DNA of 64,000 nt from Glycine soja (Eukaryota > Streptophyta > Magnoliopsida > Fabales > Fabaceae), in contig NC_041010.1 of NCBI RefSeq assembly GCF_004193775.1, positions 38,491,562-38,555,561 of the forward strand, in the 5' to 3' direction. The position numbers and the translations under genes are program-made. The notes under the pieces are model-generated. The model did not search any database, was not told where the DNA came from, and saw nothing but the letters and a program-made list of their open reading frames with translations. Positions within the stretch are counted from its first letter, which is position 1. Each line of letters opens with the position of its first letter. Positions 1 to 13,487 of the stretch are shown piece by piece.

Positions 1-2559
1 AAAAAGGTGTAGTATAAAATTAAAGTTGCAAAAGTATAACAAACAAAAAAGAAAACAAATATATGCGCTTGGGAGTATAAAGTATGAACAGAGTCTGAGT
101 ACCCATATATGCCGTAAACTAAAAATAAAAAGTATGTAGTACATGAATTATAAATGGAAGGATATATATATATAGGAATAAGAAGCTTTATGAATTACTT
201 AATGCATACAATTGCCAAATTACACATATAAAATAAGATATAATTACTAATGTAGTGATACATTTTAAACTTTTGATTCAATACAATTGAATATTACAAC
301 TACTAATAAGTTAACCACTCGTTAGTTAATTAGCAGGCGAATGTATTATATAAAGTGCACAAATGAGAATATATACTACAATTTGAAACTAAATTAAAAT
401 TCAATACACTTTCACATATAAAAGCATCTTTTTTAGTAGTAGTATTTATATATGCAAAGACAAAGGCAAACTACATCTTGCAAAAGAAAGGCAAAGAAAA
501 GAAGGTGAGTGTGTGAGAGAGGGAAAGAGAATTGGGTAAAGTTTTGATTGTCTCCCACTAACTTGTGCTTGGTCGGCCATTACCTAAACAATGGTTTGTG
601 GGTTTTCCACGTTTGTATTGGCCTCTACTCTGCTATGTCTCCATACTTGTTTGTTTGTTTGGCTGTAAAGTGGTCACATCATGCAATAGTACATTTTGCA
701 TTAAACATATCAATCTGTTTTAATGATCATAAATCCTGAGTTCGGTATTTAGAATTTACAATTTTTCTAACTAATGTAAACTTGCACATGTACAGGTTAA
801 ATTTTTAGGGAACAGTAATTATTTTTCTTCTATTTATTTTATAGACCCGTTTGTAATCTCACTTTCCATTAAACTAATAACAATTACTAATATTTTTTAA
901 GTAAATTTACAAAATAAATAACAATAATAATTAATTTTTGTATGATAAATCGTTATTAATATTTGTTACTTAAAATGCAGAAAACAAATTCTAAATAAAA
1001 ATTTTATATAATATTTTTTTTGCCTCAACCGAAGTGTACGTAGCAACCATTGCATAAGAGGCCTCAATTAATATTTGTTACATAAAATGTCTTTTTTTTT
1101 TACCAAGAAAGTATTTTGTTTTAATCCAGCAAAAAAAAAAAGAAGTGATGATAATATATACTACGATTGTTATGCTTTCTATCTTTTTTTCGATTTTTAT
1201 AATACTACCACTGTTATACTATTTTTTTGTTATACAATTTTTATAACAATTTGATTAATAATTGCAGTATTCTATATATAATTTATCTAAAATTTGCTTT
1301 CTGCATTTTATCAAACAAATATTAATCATGATTATTTTAAAACAATTATATTTGTTATTTATTTTGTAAATTTACTTAAATACGGTTAATGATTATTATT
1401 TTTTTAATGAGAAGAGAGAGATTACATTGAAGTGGGTCTTATAAAATAAATAAGAGAGATAGTTATTTTTTCCAAAGAATTGTATAATTAATTAGTTAAT
1501 TAAAGTTTATTGAAAGTGGATTATTAATAAAGCTTAACTTGTGAAAAGTTGCACAACTTAGAAAAATCGCTTAGTTTATTACTACTCACTTTGGTCTCAA
1601 ATTGAGATGTGCAAAATTATATTTTTTATGATTTTTTTATATTTTTCTATGATATTTTTAATAATAAAAAAATTTATTTTCTTAATCAATATCTTAATGA
1701 CACCAGTTATAAATACCCTAAATCTTTAGTCTCCCCTTCCAAAACTTTGATGTTTTAAAGGGTTTAAGGTTATATCACAAAATTTGAGAAATTCTTAATT
1801 TATATAAATTTAGATTAAATTACCTTCACTTAATTATTGTTTTATACTATTTTTTTATATTATTTCTAATTACTTCATTTATATTCCCATGGAACAATTT
1901 TTTAACTATTTTGTACTAAGAAATAGCACTAATACTTAATTATAAGTATCCTGTAAAAATCAAAATTCTACTAAAAAAACAATCTTAACTACTCAAAAAA
2001 ATATAAGAGTAAAATTGAAAAAAAAAATTGCAGAAACATAAATTGTAAAACAACCAAAAAATTGAAATGGAAGAAGTATAATAATGAGATGAGATGATAA
2101 GAGAGGGAGAGGAATGTAATGTGATATGTATTTGTATATTTATAATTCATATTAACTTAAATTTAATGTGAGTTATTTGCACTGGTTTTTAGTTGTAAGT
2201 TTCAAAAAATTAAGAATTACATTTGTTTTTAGTTTTTTTAAAAATGACTGTAGTTTAGTTTTTTTAGCAGTGCTAAGAACACATTTTTTGTCACTATCTT
2301 TTTAACACACTCTATTATTGTTCAAGCTTACAAGTATTTACAATTACAAAATTAGGAGAGAGAGGCTCATTAAGTACTCACAATTTTTTGTGATTTTCAA
2401 CAAATTTAAATTAAGAGATGATGTGTTTAAAAAAGTGTGTGCCTAAAAGTATGTTTATAACATTTCTCTAGTTTCTTTCTTCTAATTTTTAATTTTAAAA
2501 TAAACTCACTTTGAAAGTTTCCTATCATGTTAAAATTAGTTTAAGGACATGTTTATTTA
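1..2559. other. AT-rich intergenic DNA, no gene seen
   Basis: Very AT-rich sequence with many homopolymer runs and short open frames. The longest open frame (548-739, +) has no recognisable domain and lies in ordinary AT-rich context, so I do not call a gene. No transposon end with a convincing target duplication was found. Confidence 0.6.
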
Positions 2560-2830
2560 ATTGTTTTGCCTTAACAAGTGATAATGACACTAATAACAAT
2601 AATAATGATAATAGTAAAAAATAACAATTGTGATGGTGATAACAACTACAATAGAGATAATAAAGGTGGTGATGACATCAATAGTGATTTCAGTAACAAT
2701 GACAAGATTATGTTGATGATAATATAATGATGTGGTAGTGACAATAACAGTGATAACAATGACATTAGTAGTGACAACAATAATATTGAGTGATACTAGT
2801 GTTGATAATCATATTTATAATGAAAACAAT
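2560..2830. repeat. Degenerate trinucleotide-rich low-complexity tract
   Basis: About 270 bases dominated by imperfect AAY and GAY triplets on the + strand (ataat, gataa, gtgat and aacaat steps), unlike the homopolymer-type AT richness on both sides. Read in one frame it would give a run of Asn and Asp codons, but stops interrupt it. It looks like an old expanded microsatellite; I see no coding signal. Confidence 0.5.
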
Positions 2831-5800
2831 TGGAATTCACTCTTGACAAGTGGAAGTTAAAGCTTACTTTAATGATTTGTCCTATTTGAAAGTCCAACCC
2901 CTAACAAGTAGTTTGACATACATAACTATATAAGCTAAGAATGATTAAGTCAAGCCTAACAAGTGAAATATATGATAAATACTTGATGGTCTTTGATTTT
3001 AGATTTTTTTAACAAGTGAGGCTTATTCAAGTCAAACATGATTTGATGAAAAGTAATATGTAATATAATCTTGGTTATAATTTTTTGGGTGATAGTCATA
3101 AGTGATGGTAAGTTAAAGATGACACCATAAATTAAGTCTATAATGAATATTTAGAAAAATAAAAAATCATGATCTCATTATTATTAAGCCTTCAAATCAA
3201 CTAGATCATGTAAGTAGACTCGTAAGCATTTATCCATAAAAAAAAAACTTTTAAGTTTAACCAAACCTTCAAAACAAGTTAGAATGTCAAAGCTTACTAA
3301 ACATGTGTTTTCAGTCCTCGGTGAAGGACTAAAATCAAGTCCCTTTTAATAAATATATATAAACACTAAAAATATATTAATTTTTTTTAAAAAAATTAAA
3401 TTTAAATTTAAACGTATTTTGATTTATAAAAAGCATAGTTTATCCTAACTTTAATATACATCTATTTTGCTGTTTCCCCCAACTGGATTGTTGTGAAGGC
3501 ATTGCTGTCACGTACGCACAGGTACCTATATCTACGTGATACTCCAAAACATGCACCAACGACAAGAACCTCAATACAAGATCTTACTATAATTAGGGCA
3601 TATTCTTGGATGTTGGTGATTGGAATTTTGAAAGATCTAAAAGGAAAATTTGTTAGTATTTCAGAGGTTCACCGAATAACCATACCCTTATCTCCTTGGA
3701 AATTTCATTATTTGCCAAACATTCCAGTAAGTGTCGCATCTATCTATCAAGGGGACAATTAATCAGCTTGCTCACCCAAAACATCCATCCACAGACCAAA
3801 TAATCACGATTAGGACCCAAGTTAGTAACATTATTTTTATAAGTACAATCATAACGCGTTCCAAAAAGTCGTTGTAAGAGGCTATTATGGACAAGCCATG
3901 CTTAACTTCCTTATTTCTTCTTTGACCCTAATAAAGCATGCGTTAGTTAATTCTTTTTTCAAGAGACAAACAAGAAGGTGAAGATGAAAGGAATCAAACA
4001 AGCATGTGTGACGAGTACGTGGGAAGCAACTTGGCCACCACGAATCTTAGCAATAAGGTAAGACTTCTCTTTATGTGATCATGTTGCACAGATTACAGCT
4101 CTCGCATGCCTTGGAACATTTGCATTGGGTTGATGTAACTAACATTAGCATTGAATTCATCAATTTTCTTTCTTCTCTTTTTGTCCTTTTTTATTTATCT
4201 TTTAGAAATGTTCATAACTACTGTAATATTCAATTAAAAAGCCGTGAATGATTGATATGACAATAAAACAATGTTAGTATATACTTACAAAAAAAAAACT
4301 GTTAGTGTTAGTATTGTTTAGTTTTATTGTCATTATATAAATTATATAATCTTTAACTAACATAAATTTAATAGATATTGTGAGTTTACACTACCAATAT
4401 GATATCATACATACTATACTAGTGGCATCTATAAATTTATCAATGTCAACAAACTTGTTATTAATATAATTAATATCATATTGTTAATTAGAATAGGCAC
4501 ATTATGTCTATATTAATAAAGTTTTTTTAACAAAAACTATTTCACTATAAAGACAAGCCTAAATTCCTAATAAGTATTTTTTTTGTGTATGATTTTATTT
4601 CATATATAATATACGTAGATGACTCTTAATTAAAAATTTAAAAAATATATCGTTATAAATTTATTTTTAAATTTGTGTAATCAACTAACCCTAAAAAAGT
4701 GTAATAAACTAATATCATTTTGTATCATGCTAACATTTTTCTTACTTCTTTTTCTATTTTAATTGTTTTGCTTTTGTTTTTATGAAACATTAGCTTTTAC
4801 AATAAAATGGAATGCGGATACATATGATAGGTTCCGTACAAATATTTTTTGGGTTGGGGAATCCATTAAGACTATGTTGAGCAGTAAAATAGAATCTTGT
4901 TTCCAATTCAATAATACTCCTCTTGAATCTAATGACCACTACTTAGTGGAAATATTCAAAACCTAACACTGTCTAAATCAGTTTGATTCAGGATTCAATC
5001 ACCTTTTCCTTTGGTTCTCTCTCCCTGATTTAAAAATTGGCACCTAACTAAAGCATTAAATTTTATTTTTTGAAAATATTATTCGGTAATTGAAAAAACA
5101 AGAAAAGCAACATGTAAAAGGAATAAGTGATTTCATTCTTTCTATTTAAAAAAATCCCTAAAAGAGCACTAGCCACTAATCCATTTTCCCACTTTATCTG
5201 CCAATTAACTTTTATACTCCAATGAAAGTATTTTTTAAAAGTTATTCTTGAATAAAATTATTTTTAAGAATTATTTTTACATTCATTGAAACGCATGTCT
5301 CATCCTATCCTATATATTAAACATGTAGCTTTTTTTATTTCTTTAAAAAAATATATTTCTTGTTCTCAATTAATTTTTAAAACAAATTTTTAATAATTAA
5401 AAATAAACTTATGTCACATTATAAACAATCTACCTTAATTTCTTTATATCTATCACTAAGTTGAATGTTAATAGTTTTTCTAAAATAATTTTCTATAGTT
5501 GATATCATGATTAATTTAAATTGAAAATTATAAATATAAAATATAATCTATATTTTAATATATTTATTATTTGTAACTTTTAATTATAATATAATAAATA
5601 TTAAAAATTGAATTTTTTTTAGAAAAATCTTTCTCATTATGTCATTGACTTTTCTTGTATTTTGTATCTGATTTTATTTTTATTTATATTTTTATATTTT
5701 TAAACAGTATTACTTAAATTCAATTTCAGTTTAAATTAGAATTATTTATTAATTTTGAATATTGAAATTTTTTTAGACGTCTCTTTTTTAGATAAACTAA

Positions 5801-6434
5801 ATTTGAAAATTACGATGTTATTAATTAATTCAAATTTAAATTTAGTTCTTCAATTTGAATTTTAATACATCATATTAATAAATAGACTAAAATATAATTT
5901 CCGTCCCTCTATTTTCTCAAATATGCAATTTTAGTCACCATATTTTAACTAAGATATTTTATCATTCACTTTTAAAAAGTTCGCAATTTTAATGTCTAAT
6001 ATCTCTTTAAGTTATTTTTTTGTATAAATTTTACTTGAAATTTTAAAAATATTTGTATAATATACGAAAAGCTTGTTAGAATATCTATACCAATAGATAA
6101 AGGAAATACTTCTTTTGATAACCACCTTTTGGTCTCCACTTTTATTAGACCATTATGCCCTTAATTAACAAAATATTAACAACTATGGATGTAATCAAAC
6201 ACATGAAGAGGGAAAGGGCATATCCATCTTTTCCTCTCCATTTTTTTAACTCCTCCATGGTCCTACCATCAATTGCTAAGCAACTCTTTTACACATTTTT
6301 CTTCTTCTTATTTTACACTTGAAGATGTAACTGCTCCAACGTGATCATTCACGCTTTTGTGCTTGAAAACAATTTATATTTTACAACTCTCACAATTTAC
6401 CCGTGCGTTTTCACTTATCTTCTCTCTTCACAAC
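2831..6434. other. Intergenic DNA, no gene recognised
   Basis: AT-rich spacer. Segments near 3480-4080 and 4760-4970 have somewhat higher sequence complexity and short open frames (89 and 67 residues), but neither translation resembles a family I know and neither has a clear start context or splice partners. The stretch 6090-6434, just left of the hAT element, could be part of an older repeat into which the hAT inserted. Confidence 0.5.
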
Positions 6435-6442
6435 CCTAAACA

Positions 6443-9400
6443 CAGTGGCAGATCTAAGACCCTGGGTTAATGGGGACAATTTATTTTTCAAATAATATAA
6501 ATTAATAATAATTATCATTATGCATATGAAGATAAAGACATAAGTACCAAAATCATAAAATTTTAATGTATTTATTCAAATAAATTACATACCTTATAGT
6601 TGTCCTCTACGTGATTTCATGTTTTGAAATCGCTAAATGATCAGTTCATTGTCAATCTTATTGAACACATCTTTCTCAATATAAGTTATTAGACAATCAT
6701 TCATCCATGCATCTCTCAACCGATTACACAACCTATTTTTCACAATTTTCATGGTAGAAAAGGCTTTTTCCACAGTTGATGTGACAACAGGAAAAATCAT
6801 TGCTAACTTCAAAAGAAGGTAAACTAATGGATAAACAATATGTCTTCCAGTTTCAACCAACTTCTCTGAAAGATTTTTGATTCCTTTCAAAGATAAAAAT
6901 TCTACATTGCTACGCATATCAATGATGTAAGTCTCAAGTTGATTATCAAGCATCTACTTTGCAAATTCAATTAGCCTTGTCTTATCAAAAGTAGATAATA
7001 AATTGGTTGAATTCAAACAATTCATGCAAAGAAGCAACTGAGTATTTGTCTCTATAAAATGATCATTAAGTTCATGAAGTTGCATGTCCACAACAGTATA
7101 AAATAATTCAACACGATAATGATGCTCAGTTGTGATAGCTTGAGCTTTACCTCCACGTCGTGATCTTCCCTTAGAAAAAAATATGTCTTACATATTAGGA
7201 ATGTTAATGAAATGCTTATCACAAAATGAATTTACTTCCTACAGTAAAGACTCCCATCCATTATACCTCATAGTTTGCAATCGTAGCTTTGTGATGTTAA
7301 CCAAGTTCATAGCATTGATGATGTCTTGATCTTTCCTTTGCAATGCTTGTGACAATTCATTTGAAATACCCAAGACATTTTTCATCAAATGCAATGTGAA
7401 TGCAAAATCAAAATCTTTTAGCAAATGTAAAAGACCATTTGCTTCAGCTCTTTGATGTGCATTTGATCCATCTTCTTTTATAATTTCAAGAACATCAATT
7501 ATAGAAGAATACATCAATATCAAATTGATCAAAGTTGCATAATGTGAACCCCAACGAGTATCAACAACTCGTTTAAGACTAGTTTCTTGATTCAAACCTT
7601 GTCCACTAGGAATTTCTCCTTTTCCCAATGCCTCTCTAACATAATTTATTTGTTTTTCACGAAGCACGCCATGTCGTTTGCAAGATCCCCCAACAACATT
7701 TAATAAAGTGGACATCAAATTAAAAAGAGAGGCAACCTGAATGTGATTTTTTGCAACAACAACTATTGTGAGTTGTAATTGATGAGCAAAACAATGTACA
7801 TAAAAAACAGATGAATTCTCCTTTAAGATCAAACTTTTGTGACCAGAAAATTCCCCTTGCATGTTGCTAGCACCATCATAACCTTGTCCACAAATTCTTG
7901 ATATACTAAGCCCATGTTTACAAAATAATTCATCAATTGTCATTTTCAGTAATAAAACCGTAGTATCTTTAACGTGAACCATACCAAAAAAATGCTCAAC
8001 AATACTTCCCTTTTTGTTAACATAACGCAAAGCAATAGTCATTTGCTCCTTGTTTGATATGTCACGTGCTTCATCAACAATGATAGCAAATAATTCATCT
8101 CCAAGATCAGTAATAATAACATTAGTGGTTTCTAATGCAGCAGCATTAACAATATCTTTTTGGATTTTTGGAGCAATTAATTGATGATTTTCAGAAGCAT
8201 TTTCCAAGACAACATGATTTATTGATTCATTGTGTTCAACAAGAAATCTAAGAAGTTATAGGAAATTACCTTGGTTAGCAGAATTGGTTGATTCATCATG
8301 ACCACGGAAAGCTAATCCTTGCTTTAATAGAAAATGAATACAATCAATTGACGCTGTCAAACGCCTTCGATACAAGTCATGAACTTATTCAGATTGCTTA
8401 GATATAACAACTTCAATATGTTGATTTTGATTCATTAAATCTTGACACTTCCTCCAAGCAATGTTATGAGCACTATTAGGACCTCCAACATGAGATGAAA
8501 GTCTTTCTTTCTTATTCCAATTTGTGAATCCCTCTATCACAAATGTATCACCACCTGATTGCTTTCCAAAATCATGCCTAAAAAGATAACAACACAAGCA
8601 AAATGCAACATCTTTTTCTATGCTATACTCCAACCAGTTGCCAAATTCATTAAACCAAGAAGGACAAAATCTTCTTAAAGACTTTCCAATTTTTCTTTGG
8701 GGAAAATTATGTTGAGTAGGTTGGCATGGTCCTCTTTGTAAATATGCTCTTCATATCTTATCTCGATCATTAGGATGATATACTGAAATTTTAATTCGCT
8801 TTCCTAGATCTGATGGAAAGTCTTCCAAATTAATTTCAATTCGTTGATGTTGGAGACTTGATTCACAAGATTTTGATGAAGATTATTGCTCATTTGATGG
8901 TAATTTCCTCTTCAAAAATCTATCCACGATCTATTTATAATTTAAAAGAAATTAATAATTCTAAATTTAAAATATTAATAAAAATTAAAAATCTATAAAT
9001 TCATGAAACATAATTAATATATAATTATATTATTTATATATCAAACTTAAGGGGAAAAAAGAAAAGGATTTGTGAAAAAACGCATAACTTGAGAGACATG
9101 TTTATAAGTTATAACAATTATCGGTAATTTGGTACCTAAATCTTTCTTTGCTTGTTGAATTGTTGTGATTTTCCTTGCTCTTGTAGACTTGTAGAGTTGC
9201 AGCCTCATATAACCCTCATCTGCTCATGAGCTCTCCATTTTTCTAACTCCGCTATGCAAACATATGAGAGAGTTTAAAGTAAAAGCGGAATAACTCACTA
9301 GAAAACGTGAAAGTAGAAGTGGAAGAGACAAATAATTTAAAATAATGAAAGAGAAACAAGAAATGTGTGGGAGAAGGGATGAAAGGGTAGAAAAAGACAA

Positions 9401-9550
9401 CAAATTACTTTGGTTAGATAAAAATAATAATAAAGAAAGAGAAACAAATAAAGTTCACTAATCATCATCACCAACATAGAAGCCATAAGTCTCTTTTTTT
9501 ATTCAGGGAGTGCGCCTGCCCACCCTGGGATACACGTGGGTCTACCACTA
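6443..9550 (-). mobile_element. hAT transposon, decayed autonomous-type copy
   Basis: The left end begins cagtggcagatct, the classical plant hAT terminus. The right end, read inward on the minus strand, begins tagtggtagaccc, so about 8 of the first 10 positions agree and the two mismatches are C versus T. The flanks are cctaaaca (6435-6442) and cctaaatg (9551-9558): the first six of eight bases match, as expected for a worn 8-bp hAT target duplication. The only coding content is a minus-strand transposase-like frame at 6633-8927. The 600 bases between that gene and the right end (8928-9550) are non-coding. Both ends and the gene agree in orientation, so I am fairly confident of the element and less sure of the exact terminal base. 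Confidence 0.75.
6633..8927 (-). pseudogene. hAT transposase, TTF/DUF4371/dimerisation type, broken
   Basis: This is a zinc finger MYM-type-1-like transposase of the hAT superfamily, normally nuclear and acting in transposition. All coding segments lie in one minus-strand frame of about 764 codons. The order is: a basic N-terminus; a TTF-type zinc finger near residues 75-170 (RRFCPSWFNEF, then CLCCYLF); a DUF4371 core near residues 230-450 (DEARDISNKEQ, GYDGASNMQG, HCFAHQLQL); and a C-terminal hAT dimerisation motif near 700-755 (STVEKAFSTMK). The probable start codon reads GTG at 8925-8927. Seven in-frame stops lie at 8883-8885, 8751-8753, 8385-8387, 8256-8258, 7239-7241, 7188-7190 and 6954-6956. 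I found no frameshift, so the length is preserved. It cannot make a full protein. Family assignment is from recognition of these motifs. Confidence 0.85.
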
Positions 9551-9558
9551 CCTAAATG

Positions 9559-10393
9559 CACACCAACTCCTATATAGCACACTCACCACCGTTCCTTTGC
9601 TCGTTGTTGCGCCATCCCGCTGCACCGCCATTGCATTGTCCCTTAGCTTGACGTCGTTGTGCCATCCCATTACAACATCATTGCAACTTTGCACTGCTCA
9701 AACCACTTCCTTCATGTACATCCTCTGGTTGTTTCTACAAACCTTTTTTCTCTGACTATGAACCACTGAAATTGGAACCCTTGAATTCTCTATGTTTTAT
9801 GAATGTGTCTGCCTGATTCCTCTGTGTGTCTTCTTTTTGCAGTAACACCATGTATAGAGGTGAAATTTTGTGACTACTTTCAAGTGGGGTTCTAAAATTG
9901 GTTAAAGATTAAGTTTTGATTTTTTGTTTTTTTTTTTTGTGTTTGAGTATTGGAATGCTAGGACAAATAATATAACCCATGTAAGTAACAATTGTGTCTC
10001 TTCTAGTCGCAAAAACTCAACCACTTTGGTCATTCACGTTTTTTTTTCAAGTGTGATGGATATGTGTTATATTAAAGAACATTATCAAATGGAACATGGC
10101 TTGAATGATTTTTTTGTTGTTGTCAATTACATTTGGAAAAATGTTCAAATAATCTAATTTTTACACATTTTTTATATTTGCTTTATATATTTCTTCATTT
10201 CCCTTATTTTTCTTTTCACCACATATCTTACTTTGAAATATATCAAAAAATTCTTAGAATTGAAGTATATATACCCTAAGAACAAATATAATTAAATATC
10301 AAAATAAGAAGAAAAAATTCAACATTTGACATAATAATGTTACCATTTTAATATTTCATAAATGCATTTATCAAATAAAATGATATTCAAATA
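9559..10393. other. Spacer between two hAT elements, no gene
   Basis: 9560-9760 is relatively C-rich and gives an open frame of 81 codons with no domain. The rest is T-rich. It may be the right half of whatever sequence the 6.4-9.6 kb hAT element interrupted. No coding or RNA gene is supported. Confidence 0.5.
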
Positions 10394-10401
10394 TGTACAA
10401 T

Positions 10402-11433
10402 CATAGTTGTCAATAGCGGCCATAGCAGCTGCTATAGCGGCGGAGTGACAGCCATCCGTGACGGACACGGGTGTAGCGGCGCGGATTAAGGTTGCGGCTG
10501 GAGCAGCCGCTATCGCGGTGGAGTGGCATGGGGTGCGGAACGGTTTTTCGTGTCGCTACGTCGAAGTATGAGAAATTTCAAAAATACCCTCACTTAATGA
10601 GGGTAAGTGAGAGTATTTTTGGTTTTTGGTTTGTCTTCTAAAACCTGTTGTTTCACGATTTGGGGCTCCATTGTTGCGCGGAAACCCTAGCTGCTCTGTG
10701 TCCACCGTTCCTGTGTCGTTGCTGCTCTACGTTCCAACCACTGTTGCTGCGCTGCTCCATTGTTCTGCACTTCTGCTTACTCCTACTCTGCATTCTTTCC
10801 TTTTGATCTTTTTCTGATTTTCTTATCTCTTTCCTTTATCTCCTCTTTTTGTTCTCATTTAATCTATTTTAGTAGCAATACTCGTAATTTCTCTTTACTC
10901 TTACAAATAATTAATTTTATATTGATTAAGAAAATTAATTAATGTTATTTAATTTTATTAATCTCAAATAAAAAATATAATTATTTTTTAAAAAAATTAT
11001 TAAAATTTGATATCATAAATAAAAAATCATTAAAAATAAAAATAAATAAATAATATTTTAAATAACATAAAATAAAATAAAATTATTTATATTTAAGTAC
11101 ATTATTTTTTTCTTATACATTATTTAGTAGGAAAACTAAAAATTTATATGTGACCATTGGTGCAAGTGCTACAAAATCGGTTCCTCTAAGCATAATTATT
11201 TAATTTGTTTTGGAGGGTATTTTATCATTTTTAATAAATTTTTCTACTTTATGTTTTGTAACTTTTGTTTAAATAACTATGTTTTTTGAGTTATTTTTTC
11301 TGTTTTTGAACTTATATATATATATATATATATATATTAAAATATATAAAAACATTAAAATAGCGATTATTCCGCTATCCGCTATCTCATTTTTAGAATC
11401 GTCCGCTCTGCTACGCCGGTATTGACAACTATG
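10402..11433. mobile_element. Non-autonomous hAT element, 1.03 kb
   Basis: Terminal inverted repeats of 14 bases match perfectly: catagttgtcaata at 10402-10415 and its reverse complement at 11420-11433. They are flanked by tgtacaat (10394-10401) and tgtacaac (11434-11441), an 8-bp target duplication with one mismatch, which points to the hAT superfamily. Both subterminal regions are rich in gcggc/gctat motifs (tagcggcc, gctatagcgg and inverted copies near 11360-11420). The first 170 bases are strikingly GC-rich for this locus, whereas the middle is AT-rich and includes a (TA)n run at 11313-11337. No transposase is encoded. A short segment near 10660-10760 is of higher complexity and might be captured DNA, but I do not recognise it. 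Confidence 0.85.
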
Positions 11434-11441
11434 TGTACAAC

Positions 11442-13487
11442 AAATGATTTGATCGATCAATTATGTATAGATAGACATTTATTTACAAATATAATATATA
11501 ATTTATCATGTTATCGTAATAAATATAAGAAGTAAAATTATGTATACATTACAAAGTATATTAAACTAAAATAAATATACAATATTGAAATAAAAATACG
11601 AACACACACGGTGTGACAGTGTTGGTTTTTCCACTAGTAATAATAAGGTGTGAAATCACCCAATGAAGTGACGAAAATTGATGAAATACCAAACGAGAAA
11701 AACACATTACTTTTAAGATTATTAGATGATACGATGTGTTTTAAAATCAAAATGTGTAGGGACAAAATATGCTTTTATTAGTTTACTAGCAGTTACTACT
11801 TACAGGTTGCTCTGCTTAGATTAAAAATATTAAAATAGTAAGAAAAAACATAAAAAATTATTTGTATTTTTTAAACTACTTTTTGGTGAACAAAAGGAAT
11901 TGGATCATCTCCATAATTTTTAGTGTCCCTTGACACATGATATTACAAATCAAAGACTAAGATTCTTTTTTTATGTGCTAGTTGTTAGCGTATACGGTGC
12001 TCCTTGTCCCAGTCTTTACGTCCAATAGTAATTTTTTTCAAAATTTCTAATTTTAAATCACATGTCAATAATATAGGATGTGCATCTAGCTAGATTGTAT
12101 TAACCAAGGTAATCTGCATATGCAATTTGATCTGGTTTTCTTTCTTTGTTGACCCAATAATTAAATGTTCTGTTATATGGTAGGTTGAATTTGTTGCCAC
12201 TATTATATATAAATAGCATAGGACCCGTGTTAATGCACGGTTAAAAAAAAGTGAGAGAATGATGGAATGAGAGAGAAGGTAAAAGTGTAAAAAAAATTCT
12301 CACTTTTGTGTTCATAGCACGTGGCGGCAGTTTGCTGGACAATATAATGACCAAAACACCCTCATTCTCTCTAGGTGTCAACATATTACAATGTCCAATT
12401 TTATCATTTTTGGACAGCCAATTTTTTTTATATAATTTTACACAGATATAGATATGCTTTTACGCCTTCACTTTCGTTTTTTCTTCTCCAAAATACAACC
12501 TCTCTTTAAGAAGGAAAATTGTATGGCTTTTAAGTTTTAAATAATAATTTTGATAGAAATTATATAAGAAAAAGTAGGTAGATTGGATCACATCCTCTTA
12601 TATTATAAATTAAAATTAAAATATACATTTTGAATAATATTGATCTCGTTAAAATATATATTTTCAATATTTATTTTATTTTATTTTATGAATATGTATT
12701 TTATACACCATATTTGTAAACTAAAGATAAAAATTTATACTATCCAATACACAAACTAAAATATTATTTGATTTCTTATTCTTAAAAAATAGTTTATGTT
12801 TTTAAGAATAAGAAAACCGAAAACAAACGTCAATTAAAAATGGTAGTATTTGAAAAAAAAATCGAGAGTAATATCTCTTTTCCAATTTCTAAAATAAAAA
12901 AACTCAACATTCTTAATAAAAGTATCAAACTAGGTCGGACCGACTTGAATTCGTTAGATGAAATAAGACTAAAATTTTAAATTTTAAATCAAAATTAAAT
13001 GTACCTTTTTTTATTTATCAAAAATTGGATTCAAACTTTTTTTTTTTTTTTGCCTTTATCACCTTTAAGTTTGAAGTTGTTTTGATTTTTTTTTATAATC
13101 AATTGATATTGAGCATTAGTCCTTCTTTACATTGTATCGTTTCACCACCTTGGTTAAGAGATGAAAGTGTCAAATCACTTACCTAAGAAAACATTTGGTG
13201 ATTATATAAGGTTGTTTCATTTTTGTACTTTTAATTTTTTTGTTACCATGCTCTTGCTTACGTTAACTTATTTTCTTCCTTCACTCTTACTTTTTAAAAA
13301 TTAAATTTTAAAAAACAAGTTAAAACGAAAAGCATACTTAAGTACAAGTTTTTTTTTTTTTAATCAATGGATCATAATATAACTTGAAATAGTAAACTTT
13401 TTTTATTAGAGGCAATGCATTGCTATTCCGACCTTTGGACCAAAGAGAAATGCATTGTTATTTTGATCTTTGAACTGATTTAGATTT
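11442..13487. other. Intergenic DNA, no gene; possible old repeat at 12.2 kb
   Basis: Mostly AT-rich. Near 12225 there is a small imperfect hairpin (cccgtgttaatgcacgg) of the sort seen near plant Helitron ends, followed by purine-rich sequence, but no paired terminus was found. No open frame above background. Confidence 0.45.

Noticed and set aside
3493..3762. 89-codon open frame as a gene
   Set aside because: It starts at a TTG, not an ATG; it has no recognisable motif, no splice partners and no promoter signal.
12190..12440. Possible Helitron end (cccgtg...gcacgg hairpin)
   Set aside because: The hairpin resembles plant Helitron termini, but I could not find a matching TC start or CTRR end or a partner terminus.
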